A DNA stretch of 25,384 bases from JBFWML01 sp050251635 (GCA_050251635.1 JBFWML010000031.1:1-25384), one strand, 5' to 3'; positions 13,797 through 22,554 are shown, counted from the first letter of the stretch. Program-made: numbers and translations. The notes: a model not told the origin generated them from the sequence alone.

Positions 13797-14217
13797 ACTG
13801 GGGCTGCTTTCGATGATTCCCAATCTGGCTCCCATTTTGGCGGGCATGGCGCTGATGGTGCTGCTGGGGATTCCCTTCGATATGTTTATGATGCTGGTGG
13901 GATCGATTATTATCGGTCTGGCGGTGGATGACACCATCCATTTTATGCACAACTTCCGCCGCTACTTCAACGCCACGCATAACGCCGAAGAGGCGATTAG
14001 GCGCACCTTTTTAACCACGGGCCGCGCCATGACGGTCACTACGGTGGTGCTCAGTCTGGGCTTTTTTGTCTATATGTTCGCTTCCATGTACAACATCATC
14101 AACTTCGGCCTGATCGCAGGGGTTTGTATTATCTTGGCGCTGCTGGCGGATTTGGTGCTGGCCCCGGCCTTGATGGTGCTGTTTGTGAAAAATAAATCCA
14201 AGAAGGAGGCTATCTAA
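13708..14217 (+). CDS. MMPL/RND superfamily exporter, C-terminal part (frameshifted gene)
   Basis: This is the remaining ~160 codons of the same exporter in the +1 frame. SYVIAALSITVMMIALLGSF opens the second transmembrane bundle, followed by MIPNLAPILAGMALMVLLGI, GSIIIGLAVDDTIHFMHNFR (the characteristic Asp-pair helix) and two more helices ending LAPALMVLFVKNKSKK. The first ~8 codons read from the ATG at 13708 are not part of the homologous protein. No good ribosome-binding site precedes the ATG, so independent translation is unlikely. Removing one base near 13733 joins both parts into one ORF of 804 residues (11802-14217), the expected family size. The next gene begins directly after its stop. 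Confidence 0.8.
   Translation: MRRWSQRRLSYVIAALSITVMMIALLGSFKLGLLSMIPNLAPILAGMALMVLLGIPFDMFMMLVGSIIIGLAVDDTIHFMHNFRRYFNATHNAEEAIRRTFLTTGRAMTVTTVVLSLGFFVYMFASMYNIINFGLIAGVCIILALLADLVLAPALMVLFVKNKSKKEAI
13722..13736 (+). other. Frameshift site in the MMPL exporter gene
   Basis: The upstream frame is good through GAG TCA ACG GCG (E-S-T-A) and the downstream frame is good from TTG AGT TAT GTC (L-S-Y-V). One extra base, most simply a G in GGCGGTTGAG, separates them. Both frames are open from 13675 to 13796, so sequence continuity alone limits the shift to that range. It may be a real mutation or an assembly error. Confidence 0.8.
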
Positions 14218-15003
14218 ATGAAACGGTTTTTGATTTTACTGATGATCGCCGCCGCGGCGCTTTATGCGGACGATCCCAAAGCCCGCGCCATTATGGAAAA
14301 GGTGGACGCCCGCGACGACGGCGACAACATGACCGCCCGCATGGAGATGGTGCTGATCGACAAAAACGGCGACACCCGCGTGCGCGAAATTGTGCAGCGG
14401 ATGAAGGATTTCGGGCCCGACACCTACCGTCTGCTCTTTTTTAAGGAGCCCGCCGATGTGCGCGGCACAGGGTTTTTGACCTACGACTACGACGACGGGG
14501 CCAAGGATGACGATCAGTGGCTCTATCTGCCCGCGCTTAAAAAGAGCAAGCGGATCGCTTCCACCGACAAATCCGGCAGCTTTATGGGATCGGATTTTAC
14601 CTATAGCGATATGACCAGCCGCGACTTGGACGATTACCGCTTTAAGCTGGTTAAGGAGATGGCGGTGGGCGAACACAAGGTGTGGGTGATCGAAAGCACG
14701 CCCCGTACGCAGAAGGTGATCGACGAAACGGGTTACGCCAAATCGCTGGCGCTGGTGCGGCAGGATAACTATGTGGTGATCCGCGCGGTGCATTACGAAA
14801 CCCGATCGGGCCGCGTGAAGTTTTTGGATATCCCTAAGCTGGAAAAGATCGACGGCATCTGGCAGGCGCTGGAGATGCAGATGACCAGCAAGCAGGGCAA
14901 CGAAACCGTCCACCGCACCGTGCTGCGTTTTCACGATGTGAAGTTCAATCAAAATCTGGACAAAGAACTCTTTACCCAGCGGCAACTGGAGATCGGGCTG
15001 TAA
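14218..15003 (+). CDS. LolA-like outer-membrane lipoprotein-sorting protein
   Basis: This is a 261-residue periplasmic protein with a signal peptide (MKRFLILLMIAAAALYA, cleavage after ~17). It matches the LolA-like family often annotated as outer membrane lipoprotein-sorting protein: ARAIMEKVDARDDGDNMTAR, then QRMKDFGPDTYRLLFFKEPADVRGTGFL, DDQWLYLPALKKSKRIAS, and GSFMGSDFTYSDM. The fold is an incomplete beta-barrel that carries a hydrophobic ligand. It starts immediately after the exporter stop and overlaps the next gene by one base (TAATG). Together with the MMPL exporter and a DUF1302-type barrel it would make a relay from inner to outer membrane. It is not the canonical LolA of lipoprotein export, and the cargo is unknown. 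Confidence 0.85.
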   Translation: MKRFLILLMIAAAALYADDPKARAIMEKVDARDDGDNMTARMEMVLIDKNGDTRVREIVQRMKDFGPDTYRLLFFKEPADVRGTGFLTYDYDDGAKDDDQWLYLPALKKSKRIASTDKSGSFMGSDFTYSDMTSRDLDDYRFKLVKEMAVGEHKVWVIESTPRTQKVIDETGYAKSLALVRQDNYVVIRAVHYETRSGRVKFLDIPKLEKIDGIWQALEMQMTSKQGNETVHRTVLRFHDVKFNQNLDKELFTQRQLEIGL

Positions 15004-16211
15004 TGCGCCGTCTGTTGCTGCCCTTTTTGCTGGTTGCCGCCGCCTTCGGGGACGAGCTGGATATTTTAGAGGGGTTCGACGAAGCGCCCGCCGTGACGAT
15101 CGCCCCGCCGGAAAAAACCCCGGAAAAATGGGCCGAAATCAAGGGGGCGCTCACCCTCCAGGGGGCCTACAACACCGCCGGCGACGCACAGGGTTACGAC
15201 GGGCTTAGCCGCCTGAAACTCAAGGGCGATCTGGAGCTGCGCAAACGGCTGGATAACCGCTGGCAGTTTCTCATCAGCGGCGCGGGTTATCTGGACGCGG
15301 CTTATGCGCTAAACGATCGGGATAACTATACCGATGAGGTGCTTGACGAGATGGAGAGCGAATTAGAGCTGCGCGAAGCCTACGCCCAAGGCCCGCTTTC
15401 AAAAAGCTGGGATCTAAAAATCGGCCGTCAGATTGTGGTGTGGGGCAAAAGCGATAACCTGCGCGTAGCCGATATGCTCAACCCCTTGGATATGCGCGAA
15501 CCGGGCATGACCGATATTGAAGACTTGCGCCTGCCGGTGGCGATGGTTAAGCTTGATTACTACGCCGGGCCGTGGAATCTGTCGCTGATCGCCCTGCCCG
15601 AAACCCGCTTTAGCAAGCGCCCGGCGATCGGCAGCGACTTTTCATTGGGGATGGATGACCGCGAATACGGCGGCGATCACGATCAGTTTGCCGCCGCCTT
15701 GCGGGGCCACTTTACCGGCTGGGATCTCTCCTTTTACGGCGCGTCGCTTTACCGCGACGAATTTAATGACCACGAAAAGATCGAAATGGCGGGGCTGGCG
15801 GCCAACCGGGCGCTGGGCAACTGGCTGCTTAAGGGCGAAGCGGCCCATCTCAGCGCCGAGGTGAACCGGCTCGATCTGCTCGGCGGCGCGGAGTATCAGG
15901 GCGTAACCGACACTACCCTCTCTTTGGAGGTGGCTTCAAGGGATTACGAGGATCAGACGCAGACGGCGTACACCTACGCGCTAAGGGCCACTCGCAATCT
16001 GCTTCACGAGCGGGCCAATGTGAACCTATTGGCGATGCAAAACGGCAAAGAGGCCGACGAGGGCGGGTTTGTGCGGTTTTGGGGGGAGTATGACCTCAAA
16101 GACGCGCTCACCCTCAAAGCGGGGTATGTGGATTACCAAGGCGGCGAGATGCCCTTTGAGTTTTTGAAAGACAACGATCGCCTCTTTGCGGAGCTGAAAG
16201 CCAGCTTTTAA
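15003..16211 (+). CDS. DUF1302-like outer-membrane beta-barrel protein
   Basis: This is a 402-residue exported protein with signal peptide MRRLLLPFLLVAAAFG. Alternating hydrophobic/polar strands and a C-terminal Phe (LFAELKASF) point to an outer-membrane beta-barrel. The segments LREAYAQGPLSKSWDLKIGRQIVVWGKSDNL and NPLDMREPGMTDIEDLRLPV resemble the DUF1302 family, which is usually longer (500 or more residues). DUF1302 genes commonly sit beside MMPL/RND exporters and LolA-like proteins, as here. The start ATG at 15003 overlaps the previous stop by one base. It is the last gene of the TetR-RND cassette. No terminator is visible before the next regulator, which starts 13 bases later. Confidence 0.8.
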   Translation: MRRLLLPFLLVAAAFGDELDILEGFDEAPAVTIAPPEKTPEKWAEIKGALTLQGAYNTAGDAQGYDGLSRLKLKGDLELRKRLDNRWQFLISGAGYLDAAYALNDRDNYTDEVLDEMESELELREAYAQGPLSKSWDLKIGRQIVVWGKSDNLRVADMLNPLDMREPGMTDIEDLRLPVAMVKLDYYAGPWNLSLIALPETRFSKRPAIGSDFSLGMDDREYGGDHDQFAAALRGHFTGWDLSFYGASLYRDEFNDHEKIEMAGLAANRALGNWLLKGEAAHLSAEVNRLDLLGGAEYQGVTDTTLSLEVASRDYEDQTQTAYTYALRATRNLLHERANVNLLAMQNGKEADEGGFVRFWGEYDLKDALTLKAGYVDYQGGEMPFEFLKDNDRLFAELKASF

Positions 16212-16224
16212 TATCCTTGCGCCC

Positions 16225-16854
16225 ATGGATGAGACGATAACCCCCCGGTGCCGGGCGCAACACGAGCGGTTTTTGCAAGCCGCGATGTCGGTTTTTTTGG
16301 AGCAGGGCTTCGAAAAGGCGAGCATGGCCGAGATTGTGAAGCGATCCGGCGGCTCCCTTTCGACGGTGTATAAACTCTTTGGCAACAAGGAGGGGCTTTT
16401 TTCGGCGGCCCTGAAGCTGATGACCGATCAGTTTGCCGCCGAGTTTGAGGAGCTTGCCCGAAGCAAAAGCGAAGCGCCGATCGAAGAGTTTTTGCACGCC
16501 TTTGGTATCAAAGTGCTTGAGACGGTTGTTTCGGATGTTTCGATTTTGATGGTTCGCATGGCAACGGCCGAAGGGCATAAAAACGGCGGCGAGCTGGGCC
16601 GTATTTTCTTTAGCCACGGTTTTTCCCAAGTGCTTTCGGTTTTGGCGCGCCAGCTCAAACTGCGTCAGGAAAAGGGGCTTTTGCGCCCGGCCGATCCCGA
16701 GCTGGCGGCAATCCGGTTTTTTCAGATGGTCAAAGAGCCCTATCATTTTAGAATGCTGGTGACGGGCGAGCGGCCCGAGCTCTCAACCGCGCAGCGCAAC
16801 GCGATCGTCTCCGAAGCGGTTGAGTTTTTTCTGCACGGCATCTTAAAGCGGTAA
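16225..16854 (+). CDS. TetR/AcrR family transcriptional regulator of the efflux operon
   Basis: This is a 209-residue TetR-family repressor. The DNA-binding domain lies at residues ~12-58 (QHERFLQAAMSVFLEQGF, AEIVKRSGGSLSTVYKLFGNKEGLF). The C-terminal helical domain resembles the AefR-type ligand domain found in regulators of RND pumps. The start is ATG at 16225, but no strong ribosome-binding site is seen in the 13 bases after the previous gene, so the start is moderately certain. It lies directly upstream of a strong promoter with a 20-bp dyad operator (16862-16923) and the RND operon, which it very probably represses. The inducer is unknown. Confidence 0.88.
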   Translation: MDETITPRCRAQHERFLQAAMSVFLEQGFEKASMAEIVKRSGGSLSTVYKLFGNKEGLFSAALKLMTDQFAAEFEELARSKSEAPIEEFLHAFGIKVLETVVSDVSILMVRMATAEGHKNGGELGRIFFSHGFSQVLSVLARQLKLRQEKGLLRPADPELAAIRFFQMVKEPYHFRMLVTGERPELSTAQRNAIVSEAVEFFLHGILKR

Positions 16855-16861
16855 CTTTTTC

Positions 16862-16890
16862 TTGACATCCAAAGCAAAACCCACTAGAAT
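16862..16890 (+). promoter_or_regulatory. Strong sigma70-type promoter of the RND-ABC efflux operon
   Basis: TTGACA (16862-16867) and TAGAAT (16885-16890) are separated by exactly 17 bases, a 6/6 and 5/6 match to consensus. The promoter lies 59 bases before the adaptor start and is followed by the operator at 16904-16923. It is the best promoter in the window. Confidence 0.85.
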
Positions 16891-16903
16891 TTTGCCTCAC
16901 TAA

Positions 16904-16923
16904 AGTGTAACGAGCATTACACT
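16904..16923. promoter_or_regulatory. Probable TetR operator: 20-bp inverted repeat
   Basis: AGTGTAA (16904-16910) and TTACACT (16917-16923) form a perfect 7-bp inverted repeat with a 6-base spacer, size and form typical of TetR-family operators. It begins 13 bases after the -10 box, around the start of transcription, so a bound repressor would block the promoter. The regulator at 16225-16854 is the obvious ligand (inference). Confidence 0.75.
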
Positions 16924-16949
16924 CTTAAATTTCCCATTCAGGAAAACCG

Positions 16950-18038
16950 ATGAGAAACCCCCGTTTTCGCGTAGATAACCCCCGTCTGTTTTTATTCATT
17001 GCATTGCTAACGATCGGCGTTTTTTCCGCCCACGCGCAAGCGCCTCAGGGCGCTACGCCCCCGCCGATGCCCGTGAGTACCTTCGAGGTGACGGCAAGCG
17101 ATCGGCCCATCGAGCTGGATTATCCGGCCAGGCTTTCGGGGCTTGCCCATGCCGAGGTGCGCGCCAAGGTGACGGGCACGCTGCTTAGGCAGGTCTATAC
17201 CGAAGGGACGCAGGTGAAAGCGGGCGAAACGCTTTTTGTGATCGACCCGGCCAAATACGAAGCGGCCAAAGCGGCGGCCGAGGCGGCCTTTAATCAGGCC
17301 GATCGCGAATACCGGCGGGTTCGCGCCCTCTTTGAGAGCCAAGCGGTGAGCGAACGCGAACGCGACGCGGCCCTTGCGGCCTACGAAAGCGCCGAAGCGG
17401 CGCTTAAAAACGTTGCGCTGGATTTGGAATATACCCGCGTCAAAGCGCCCATTGACGGTTTTGCCGGGATGAAGCGCCACGACGTGGGCAACCTGATTTC
17501 CGCCGGAACGGTGCTGACAACCGTCACCCAAACCAAACGGCTTAACGCCCGTTTTGCCTTTGCCCGCATGGCGCAGCTTAAGGCGACGCTGCTGCCCCCA
17601 AGCGGCGACTGGAATGATTTAAGCGGCGTGAGCGTGACGATCGAAAGCGACGAGGGCGGCGTGCATCCGCATAAGGGGCATATCGATTTTGTCGATGCGC
17701 TGATCGACCCCCAAAGCGGCAGCGTCGAAGCCCGCGCCGTGATCGACAACCCCGAAAATACGCTTTTTCCCGGCCAGTTTGTCCGGGTCAAAATTAGCGG
17801 GTTTGTCAAAAAAGGGGCGGTCTTGGTTCCCCAATCGGCGGTGATGCAAGGCCCCCGGGGCGCTTTTGTCTATGTGATCGAAGCGGGCAAGGCGGCCATC
17901 CGGCCCATTGCGATTTTGCAGGAATCGGGCGAGCACTTCGTGCTTAAAAGCGGCCTGAAGGCCGGCGATAAAATTATTGTCAACAACCTGATGAAAATCC
18001 GCCCCGGCGCGCCGGTTGCGCCCATGACAGGACAGTAA
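16950..18038 (+). CDS. RND efflux pump periplasmic adaptor subunit (AcrA/MexA family)
   Basis: This is a 362-residue membrane-fusion protein that links the inner-membrane RND pump to an outer-membrane channel. The signal peptide is LFLFIALLTIGVFSAHAQA. It lacks a lipobox Cys, so unlike MexA it is not a lipoprotein. The barrel-sandwich halves are DYPARLSGLAHAEVRAKVTG and YTRVKAPIDGFAGMKRHDVG, flanking an alpha-hairpin at ~95-150 with repeated AAxAA heptads. The C-terminal part is the beta-barrel and membrane-proximal domain (FPGQFVRVKI, GAVLVPQSAVMQGP). A CAGGAAAA sequence precedes the ATG. The permease begins one base after its stop. It is the first gene of the operon under the promoter at 16862. 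Confidence 0.93.
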   Translation: MRNPRFRVDNPRLFLFIALLTIGVFSAHAQAPQGATPPPMPVSTFEVTASDRPIELDYPARLSGLAHAEVRAKVTGTLLRQVYTEGTQVKAGETLFVIDPAKYEAAKAAAEAAFNQADREYRRVRALFESQAVSERERDAALAAYESAEAALKNVALDLEYTRVKAPIDGFAGMKRHDVGNLISAGTVLTTVTQTKRLNARFAFARMAQLKATLLPPSGDWNDLSGVSVTIESDEGGVHPHKGHIDFVDALIDPQSGSVEARAVIDNPENTLFPGQFVRVKISGFVKKGAVLVPQSAVMQGPRGAFVYVIEAGKAAIRPIAILQESGEHFVLKSGLKAGDKIIVNNLMKIRPGAPVAPMTGQ

Positions 18039-18039
18039 G

Positions 18040-21000
18040 ATGTTTTCAAAATTCTTTATCGATCGGCCCATCTTCTCCACGGTGGTCTCGATCGTCATTA
18101 TCCTCGCGGGCATTATGGCTATTCGCGGCCTGCCGGTCGAAGAGTATCCGCAGGTGGTGCCGCCGCAGGTGATGGTGATTGCCAAATACCCCGGCGCCAG
18201 CGCCGAAACGGTTGCCAACACCGTCGCCGCGCCGATCGAGCAGGAGATCAACGGCGTGGACAATATGATCTACGTCTCTTCGTCCTCCTCTTCCAGCGGT
18301 GAGGTGTTTGTGAGCGTCTTTTTTGAGACCGGCACCGATCCCGACGAAGCGACGGTGAACGTCAACAACCGCGTTCAGGCCGCCTTGCCGCGCCTGCCCC
18401 AAGAGGTGCAGCAACAGGGCGTTTTGGTGCGAAAACGCAGCTCGACCATTTTGGAGGTGATGACGCTCAGCGGCGATCCCGCCCGCTACGACACCATCTT
18501 TATCTCCAACTACGCGCTTTTAAATATTGTCGATGATCTTAAACGCATCAAGGGTGTGGGGGATGTGATGATTTTCGGCAGCCAGGATTACGCCATGCGC
18601 ATTTGGCTGCATCCCGATCGCTTGGCCAAATTCGGCCTGACCCCCAACGACGTCGTAGCCGCCGTGCGCGAGCAAAACGCCCAGTACGCGCCGGGCCAGC
18701 TGGGCCAAGAGCCGATGCCTAAGGGCGGCAGCGTTTACACCTATACGCTTTCGGCCCAAGGGCGTTTGAGCGATCCCGAAAGCTTCGGCAATATTGTGCT
18801 GCGGGCCAACGCGGACGGCAGCTTTTTGCGCCTGAAAGAGGTGGCCACGGTGGAGCTGGGCGCGCAAAATTACAGCTTTAGCGGCACGATGGATAAAAAA
18901 CCCACCGTACCCATGGGGATTTTCCTGCAGCCCGGCGCCAACGCGCTCGAAACCGCCGATGCGATCGAAGCAACCATGCAAAAGCTCTCCGATCGCTTCC
19001 CCGAGGGCATCAGCTACGCCGTACCCTACGATACGACCAAGTTCGTGCGCGTCTCGATCGAAGAGGTGGTCAAAACCTTTATCGAAGCGCTCATCTTGGT
19101 GGTGCTGGTGGTCTTTTTGTTTTTGCAAAACGTCCGCGCGACGATTATTCCCATCTTGGCGGTGCCCGTTTCGATTATCGGCACCTTTGCGGGGCTGTAC
19201 CTGCTGGGCTTTTCGATCAACCTGCTCACCCTCTTTGGCTTGATTTTGGCCATCGGCATTGTGGTGGACGACGCGATTATCGTCATCGAAAACGTCGAGC
19301 GGATTTTGCGCTCCAAGGCGATTTCGGTCAAAGAGGCGACCGTAGAAGCCATGCAGGAGGTGACCAGCCCGGTGATTGCCATTGTTTTGGTCTTGGCGGC
19401 GGTCTTTATTCCCGTGGCTTTAATGAGCGGTTTTACCGGCGAAATGTACCGGCAGTTTGCCACGACGATCGTCATCTCCGTGGCGATTTCGGGCTTGGTG
19501 GCCCTGACGCTGACTCCGGCGTTGTGCGCGCTGTTTTTGCACGAACACGATCCCGAGCCCATCTGGCCGCTGCGCCAGTTCAACCGGTTTTTTAACTGGC
19601 TGACCGATCGCTTCAGCGGCGGGGTGCGCAAAACTATCCGTTATAGCGCGTTAAGCCTGCTGCTCTTTGGCGGGTTGATGGCCATTACCTATGATCTATT
19701 CCAGCGCGTGCCCACGGCCTTGGTACCCATGGAGGACAAAGGGAGCATTTTGGCCATCAGTATACTGCCGCCCGCCTCGTCGCTGGAGCGCACCAAAGAG
19801 GTGCGTGACTTTATCTCCGACGTGGCGCTTTCCAGTCCCCATGTGGAGCACGTCGTCGCCTTTGCGGGCTTTGACATTATCTCTTCGGCGCTCAAAACCA
19901 GCTCCGGCGTGGCCTTTATCAACCTGAAAAACTGGGACGAGCGAAGCGGGCCGGGGGAAAGCTCCCAAGCGCTGGTGGGGCAGTTTATGGGCCGGTTTAT
20001 GCAAAATCCCGATGCCCTGATCTTTGCGCTGAACCCGCCGCCGATTATGGGCCTAAGTATCTCCGGCGGCTTTGAGATGCATATTCAAGACCGTACCGGC
20101 GACGGGGTGATGACGCTGGCTAATTATGTCAATCAGGTCGTCGCCAAAGCCAATGCGCGCCCTGAGCTGACCATGGTTCGCAGCACGTTAAACGTCAACG
20201 TGCCCCAATACGCCATCGAGCTCGATCGCGACAAGGTTAAAAGCTTGGGCATCAATCTGGCCGAGCTCTTTAGCGCCATGCAGGCAACCTTCGGCAGCTT
20301 TTATGTGAACGATTTTAATCTCTATGGCCGCGCCTACCGCGTGATGGTGCAGGCCGAAAGCGACTTCCGCAAGAGCCCGGAAAATTTAGAGGATGTTTTT
20401 GTGCGAACGCGGACGGGCAATATGGTGCCCCTCAGCGCGCTGGTGAATGTGCGCCGCGACATCGGCCCGGACGTGGTAGAGCGGTTTAACCTCTTTCCTT
20501 CCGCCAAAGTGATGGGCGAACCCAAACCGGGTTTTAGTTCCGGCGATGCGATCCGCGCTATTGAGGAGGTTTCCAAAGAGGTGCTGCCCAAAGGCTACAC
20601 GCTGGCGTGGTCGGGCAGCTCCTATCAGGAAAAGGAGATGAGCGGCACCGGCATTCAGGCGTTTATGTTCGGGATTATTATGATCTTTTTGATCCTTGCG
20701 GCGCTCTATGAACGGTGGCTGATTCCGCTGGCGGTGGTGATGGCCGTGCCCTTTGCGGTCTTTGGCGCGATTACGGCCATTTGGCTGCGCGGCTTGAGTA
20801 ATGAGCTCTATTTTCAGATTGGCTTGGTTGTTTTGATCGGCCTAGCGGCCAAAAACGCCATTTTGATTGTGGAGTTTGCCATGATCAACCGAAGGGCGGG
20901 GATGGCGGTGATCGAGGCGGTGGTGGAGGCGGCCAAAACCCGTTTCCGCCCGATTGTGATGACCTCTCTAGCCTTTACCCTAGGCGTGGTGCCGCTGGCG

Positions 21001-21171
21001 ATCAGCTCCGGCGCGGGCGAAGCCAGCCGCCATGCGATCGGCACCGGCGTGATCGGCGGGATGCTGGCGGCGACCTTTATCGCCGTCTTTTTTATCCCGC
21101 TTTTTTATGTCTATATGGCTAGGCTGGGCGAGTGGCTAGCCAAGTGGAAAAAGGAGCATATCCATGCGTAA
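18040..21171 (+). CDS. RND multidrug efflux permease (HAE1/AcrB family)
   Basis: This is a 1043-residue inner-membrane proton antiporter of the hydrophobe/amphiphile efflux (HAE1) family, full length for AcrB/MexB. It starts FSKFFIDRPIFSTVVSIVII, typical of TM1. The proton-relay residues are present: Asp410 and Asp411 in GIVVDDAIIVIENVERI, and Lys938 in IGLAAKNAILIVEFA. Porter-domain landmarks such as YPGASAETVANTVAAPIEQ and NNRVQAALPRLP are intact. It exports drugs, bile-salt-like compounds or solvents through the outer-membrane factor encoded next. Substrates cannot be read from the sequence. It starts one base after the adaptor stop and overlaps the outer-membrane gene by 8 bases. Confidence 0.95.
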   Translation: MFSKFFIDRPIFSTVVSIVIILAGIMAIRGLPVEEYPQVVPPQVMVIAKYPGASAETVANTVAAPIEQEINGVDNMIYVSSSSSSSGEVFVSVFFETGTDPDEATVNVNNRVQAALPRLPQEVQQQGVLVRKRSSTILEVMTLSGDPARYDTIFISNYALLNIVDDLKRIKGVGDVMIFGSQDYAMRIWLHPDRLAKFGLTPNDVVAAVREQNAQYAPGQLGQEPMPKGGSVYTYTLSAQGRLSDPESFGNIVLRANADGSFLRLKEVATVELGAQNYSFSGTMDKKPTVPMGIFLQPGANALETADAIEATMQKLSDRFPEGISYAVPYDTTKFVRVSIEEVVKTFIEALILVVLVVFLFLQNVRATIIPILAVPVSIIGTFAGLYLLGFSINLLTLFGLILAIGIVVDDAIIVIENVERILRSKAISVKEATVEAMQEVTSPVIAIVLVLAAVFIPVALMSGFTGEMYRQFATTIVISVAISGLVALTLTPALCALFLHEHDPEPIWPLRQFNRFFNWLTDRFSGGVRKTIRYSALSLLLFGGLMAITYDLFQRVPTALVPMEDKGSILAISILPPASSLERTKEVRDFISDVALSSPHVEHVVAFAGFDIISSALKTSSGVAFINLKNWDERSGPGESSQALVGQFMGRFMQNPDALIFALNPPPIMGLSISGGFEMHIQDRTGDGVMTLANYVNQVVAKANARPELTMVRSTLNVNVPQYAIELDRDKVKSLGINLAELFSAMQATFGSFYVNDFNLYGRAYRVMVQAESDFRKSPENLEDVFVRTRTGNMVPLSALVNVRRDIGPDVVERFNLFPSAKVMGEPKPGFSSGDAIRAIEEVSKEVLPKGYTLAWSGSSYQEKEMSGTGIQAFMFGIIMIFLILAALYERWLIPLAVVMAVPFAVFGAITAIWLRGLSNELYFQIGLVVLIGLAAKNAILIVEFAMINRRAGMAVIEAVVEAAKTRFRPIVMTSLAFTLGVVPLAISSGAGEASRHAIGTGVIGGMLAATFIAVFFIPLFYVYMARLGEWLAKWKKEHIHA

Positions 21172-22552
21172 AAAATTAACGGTTCTCTTTTCGATCCTAC
21201 TGTTATCGGGCTGCTCCGTGGCACCGAAGCTGGAGATGCCGGAAACGCCTTTGCCTTCGACGGAAAGCAATGTTTCGATCGATACGGCGTGGTGGGAGCG
21301 TTACGGCGATCCGGTTTTGGACGGATTGATCGATGAGGCTCTTAAAAACAACGGCAATCTGCAATTGGCTGCGGCTAACGTGGCTCAAGCCCGAGCCGCT
21401 CTAGGGCTGGCCAAGGCGCAGCGCTACCCGAATCTTGCGGCTAACGCATCGGCGGCCAGTATCTCCGCCAGCGAAGAGAGCTTCGGCGGAACCGGTGCGG
21501 AGTACGATAATTACGCCGTCAGCGGCGTATTAAGTTACGAGGTCGATCTTTTCGGCCGGCTTAAAGATGCAAAAAACGTTGCCGCCCAGTCTCTTTTGGC
21601 CATGGAGGCGGATCGCGAAACCCTAAAGCTCTCCATCGCCGCCTCGGTGGCGGAGAGCTATTTCGCTTTGCTAACTCAAAACCGTAATCTTGAGGCGGCA
21701 GAAACGTTGCTGATCGCTAAAAAAGAGGGGTTTGCCCTGCGTAAAAAACAGTACGAGAAAGGGGCTATTCCCGAACTGCTTCTACGTCAGGCGGAGGCGG
21801 ATCTAAACGGCGTTCAGGCGCAATTCGAACAGTTTAGCCGCAGTCGGGACGCTGCCGCCAACGCGCTGTCGATTCTGTGCGGACGAAGCCCCAAGGCGAT
21901 CGTTGAGGAACGGATCTCGGGTGAGGCGGCACTGCCCGCAATCGAAAGGCTACCCGCGGCTATGCCTTCGGATCTGATCAGCCGCCGTCCCGATATTTTA
22001 GCCGCCGAGGCGCGCTTAAAGGCAGCCAACTACTCTGTGGGTTCGGCTCGCGCGGCCTATTTTCCCACGCTGAGCCTTACCGGAAGCACCGGTTTCCAAA
22101 GTCAGGAGCTGGGAGATTTGATGAATTCGGGAGCCGCTACGACACAGCTTAGCGCCGGGGTCAGCGTTCCTATTTTCAGCTTCGGCCGTATCGGAGCGCA
22201 GGTCGAATCGGCCAAGGCGGGCAAGGAGGCGGCGCTGGTTGCCTACATCAACACCCTCCAAAGAGCCTTTGGGGAAGTGCATGATGCCCTAAATCGCCGC
22301 GCTCTGGCGGAGGAGCGGCTGACAAGCGTGAGCGCTCAGCTTTCGGCATTGGAACGGGTGCTCGATTTGACCGAACGTAAGTATGAGGCGGGTTATAGCG
22401 ACTATCTGGCGGTGATCGATGCTCAAAGTGCCTATCTGGGCATTCAAAATGCATACTACGGCGCGCAACTGGAGCTGCTGGCATCCGAGATTACCCTTAT
22501 CAAGGCGCTTGGAGGCGGTTGGCAAAAACCTGAAAAGCGTTCATCAGATTAA
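21164..22552 (+). CDS. Outer-membrane efflux lipoprotein (TolC/NodT/OprM family)
   Basis: This is a 462-residue outer-membrane factor of the NodT type. The N-terminus MRKKLTVLFSILLLSGCSV is a lipoprotein signal with the lipid-anchored Cys at 17. Two homologous halves each give long periplasmic helices and two beta strands. Typical segments are WWERYGDPVLDGLIDEAL, LSYEVDLFGRLKDAKNVAAQS, IPSDLISRRPDILAAEARL-like PSDLISRRPDILAAEA, and AYFPTLSLTGSTGF. The start at 21164 has AAAAAGGAG and overlaps the permease gene. The following HlyD-RbbA genes are in the same operon, so this channel may serve both an RND and an ABC pump. The spacing to the next start codon is 18 bases. Confidence 0.94.
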   Translation: MRKKLTVLFSILLLSGCSVAPKLEMPETPLPSTESNVSIDTAWWERYGDPVLDGLIDEALKNNGNLQLAAANVAQARAALGLAKAQRYPNLAANASAASISASEESFGGTGAEYDNYAVSGVLSYEVDLFGRLKDAKNVAAQSLLAMEADRETLKLSIAASVAESYFALLTQNRNLEAAETLLIAKKEGFALRKKQYEKGAIPELLLRQAEADLNGVQAQFEQFSRSRDAAANALSILCGRSPKAIVEERISGEAALPAIERLPAAMPSDLISRRPDILAAEARLKAANYSVGSARAAYFPTLSLTGSTGFQSQELGDLMNSGAATTQLSAGVSVPIFSFGRIGAQVESAKAGKEAALVAYINTLQRAFGEVHDALNRRALAEERLTSVSAQLSALERVLDLTERKYEAGYSDYLAVIDAQSAYLGIQNAYYGAQLELLASEITLIKALGGGWQKPEKRSSD

Positions 22553-22554
22553 AA

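Noticed and set aside
13708..14217. Independent small membrane-protein gene
   Set aside because: The sequence is the direct continuation of the upstream exporter, there is no ribosome-binding site, and a one-base correction gives a full-length 804-residue protein.
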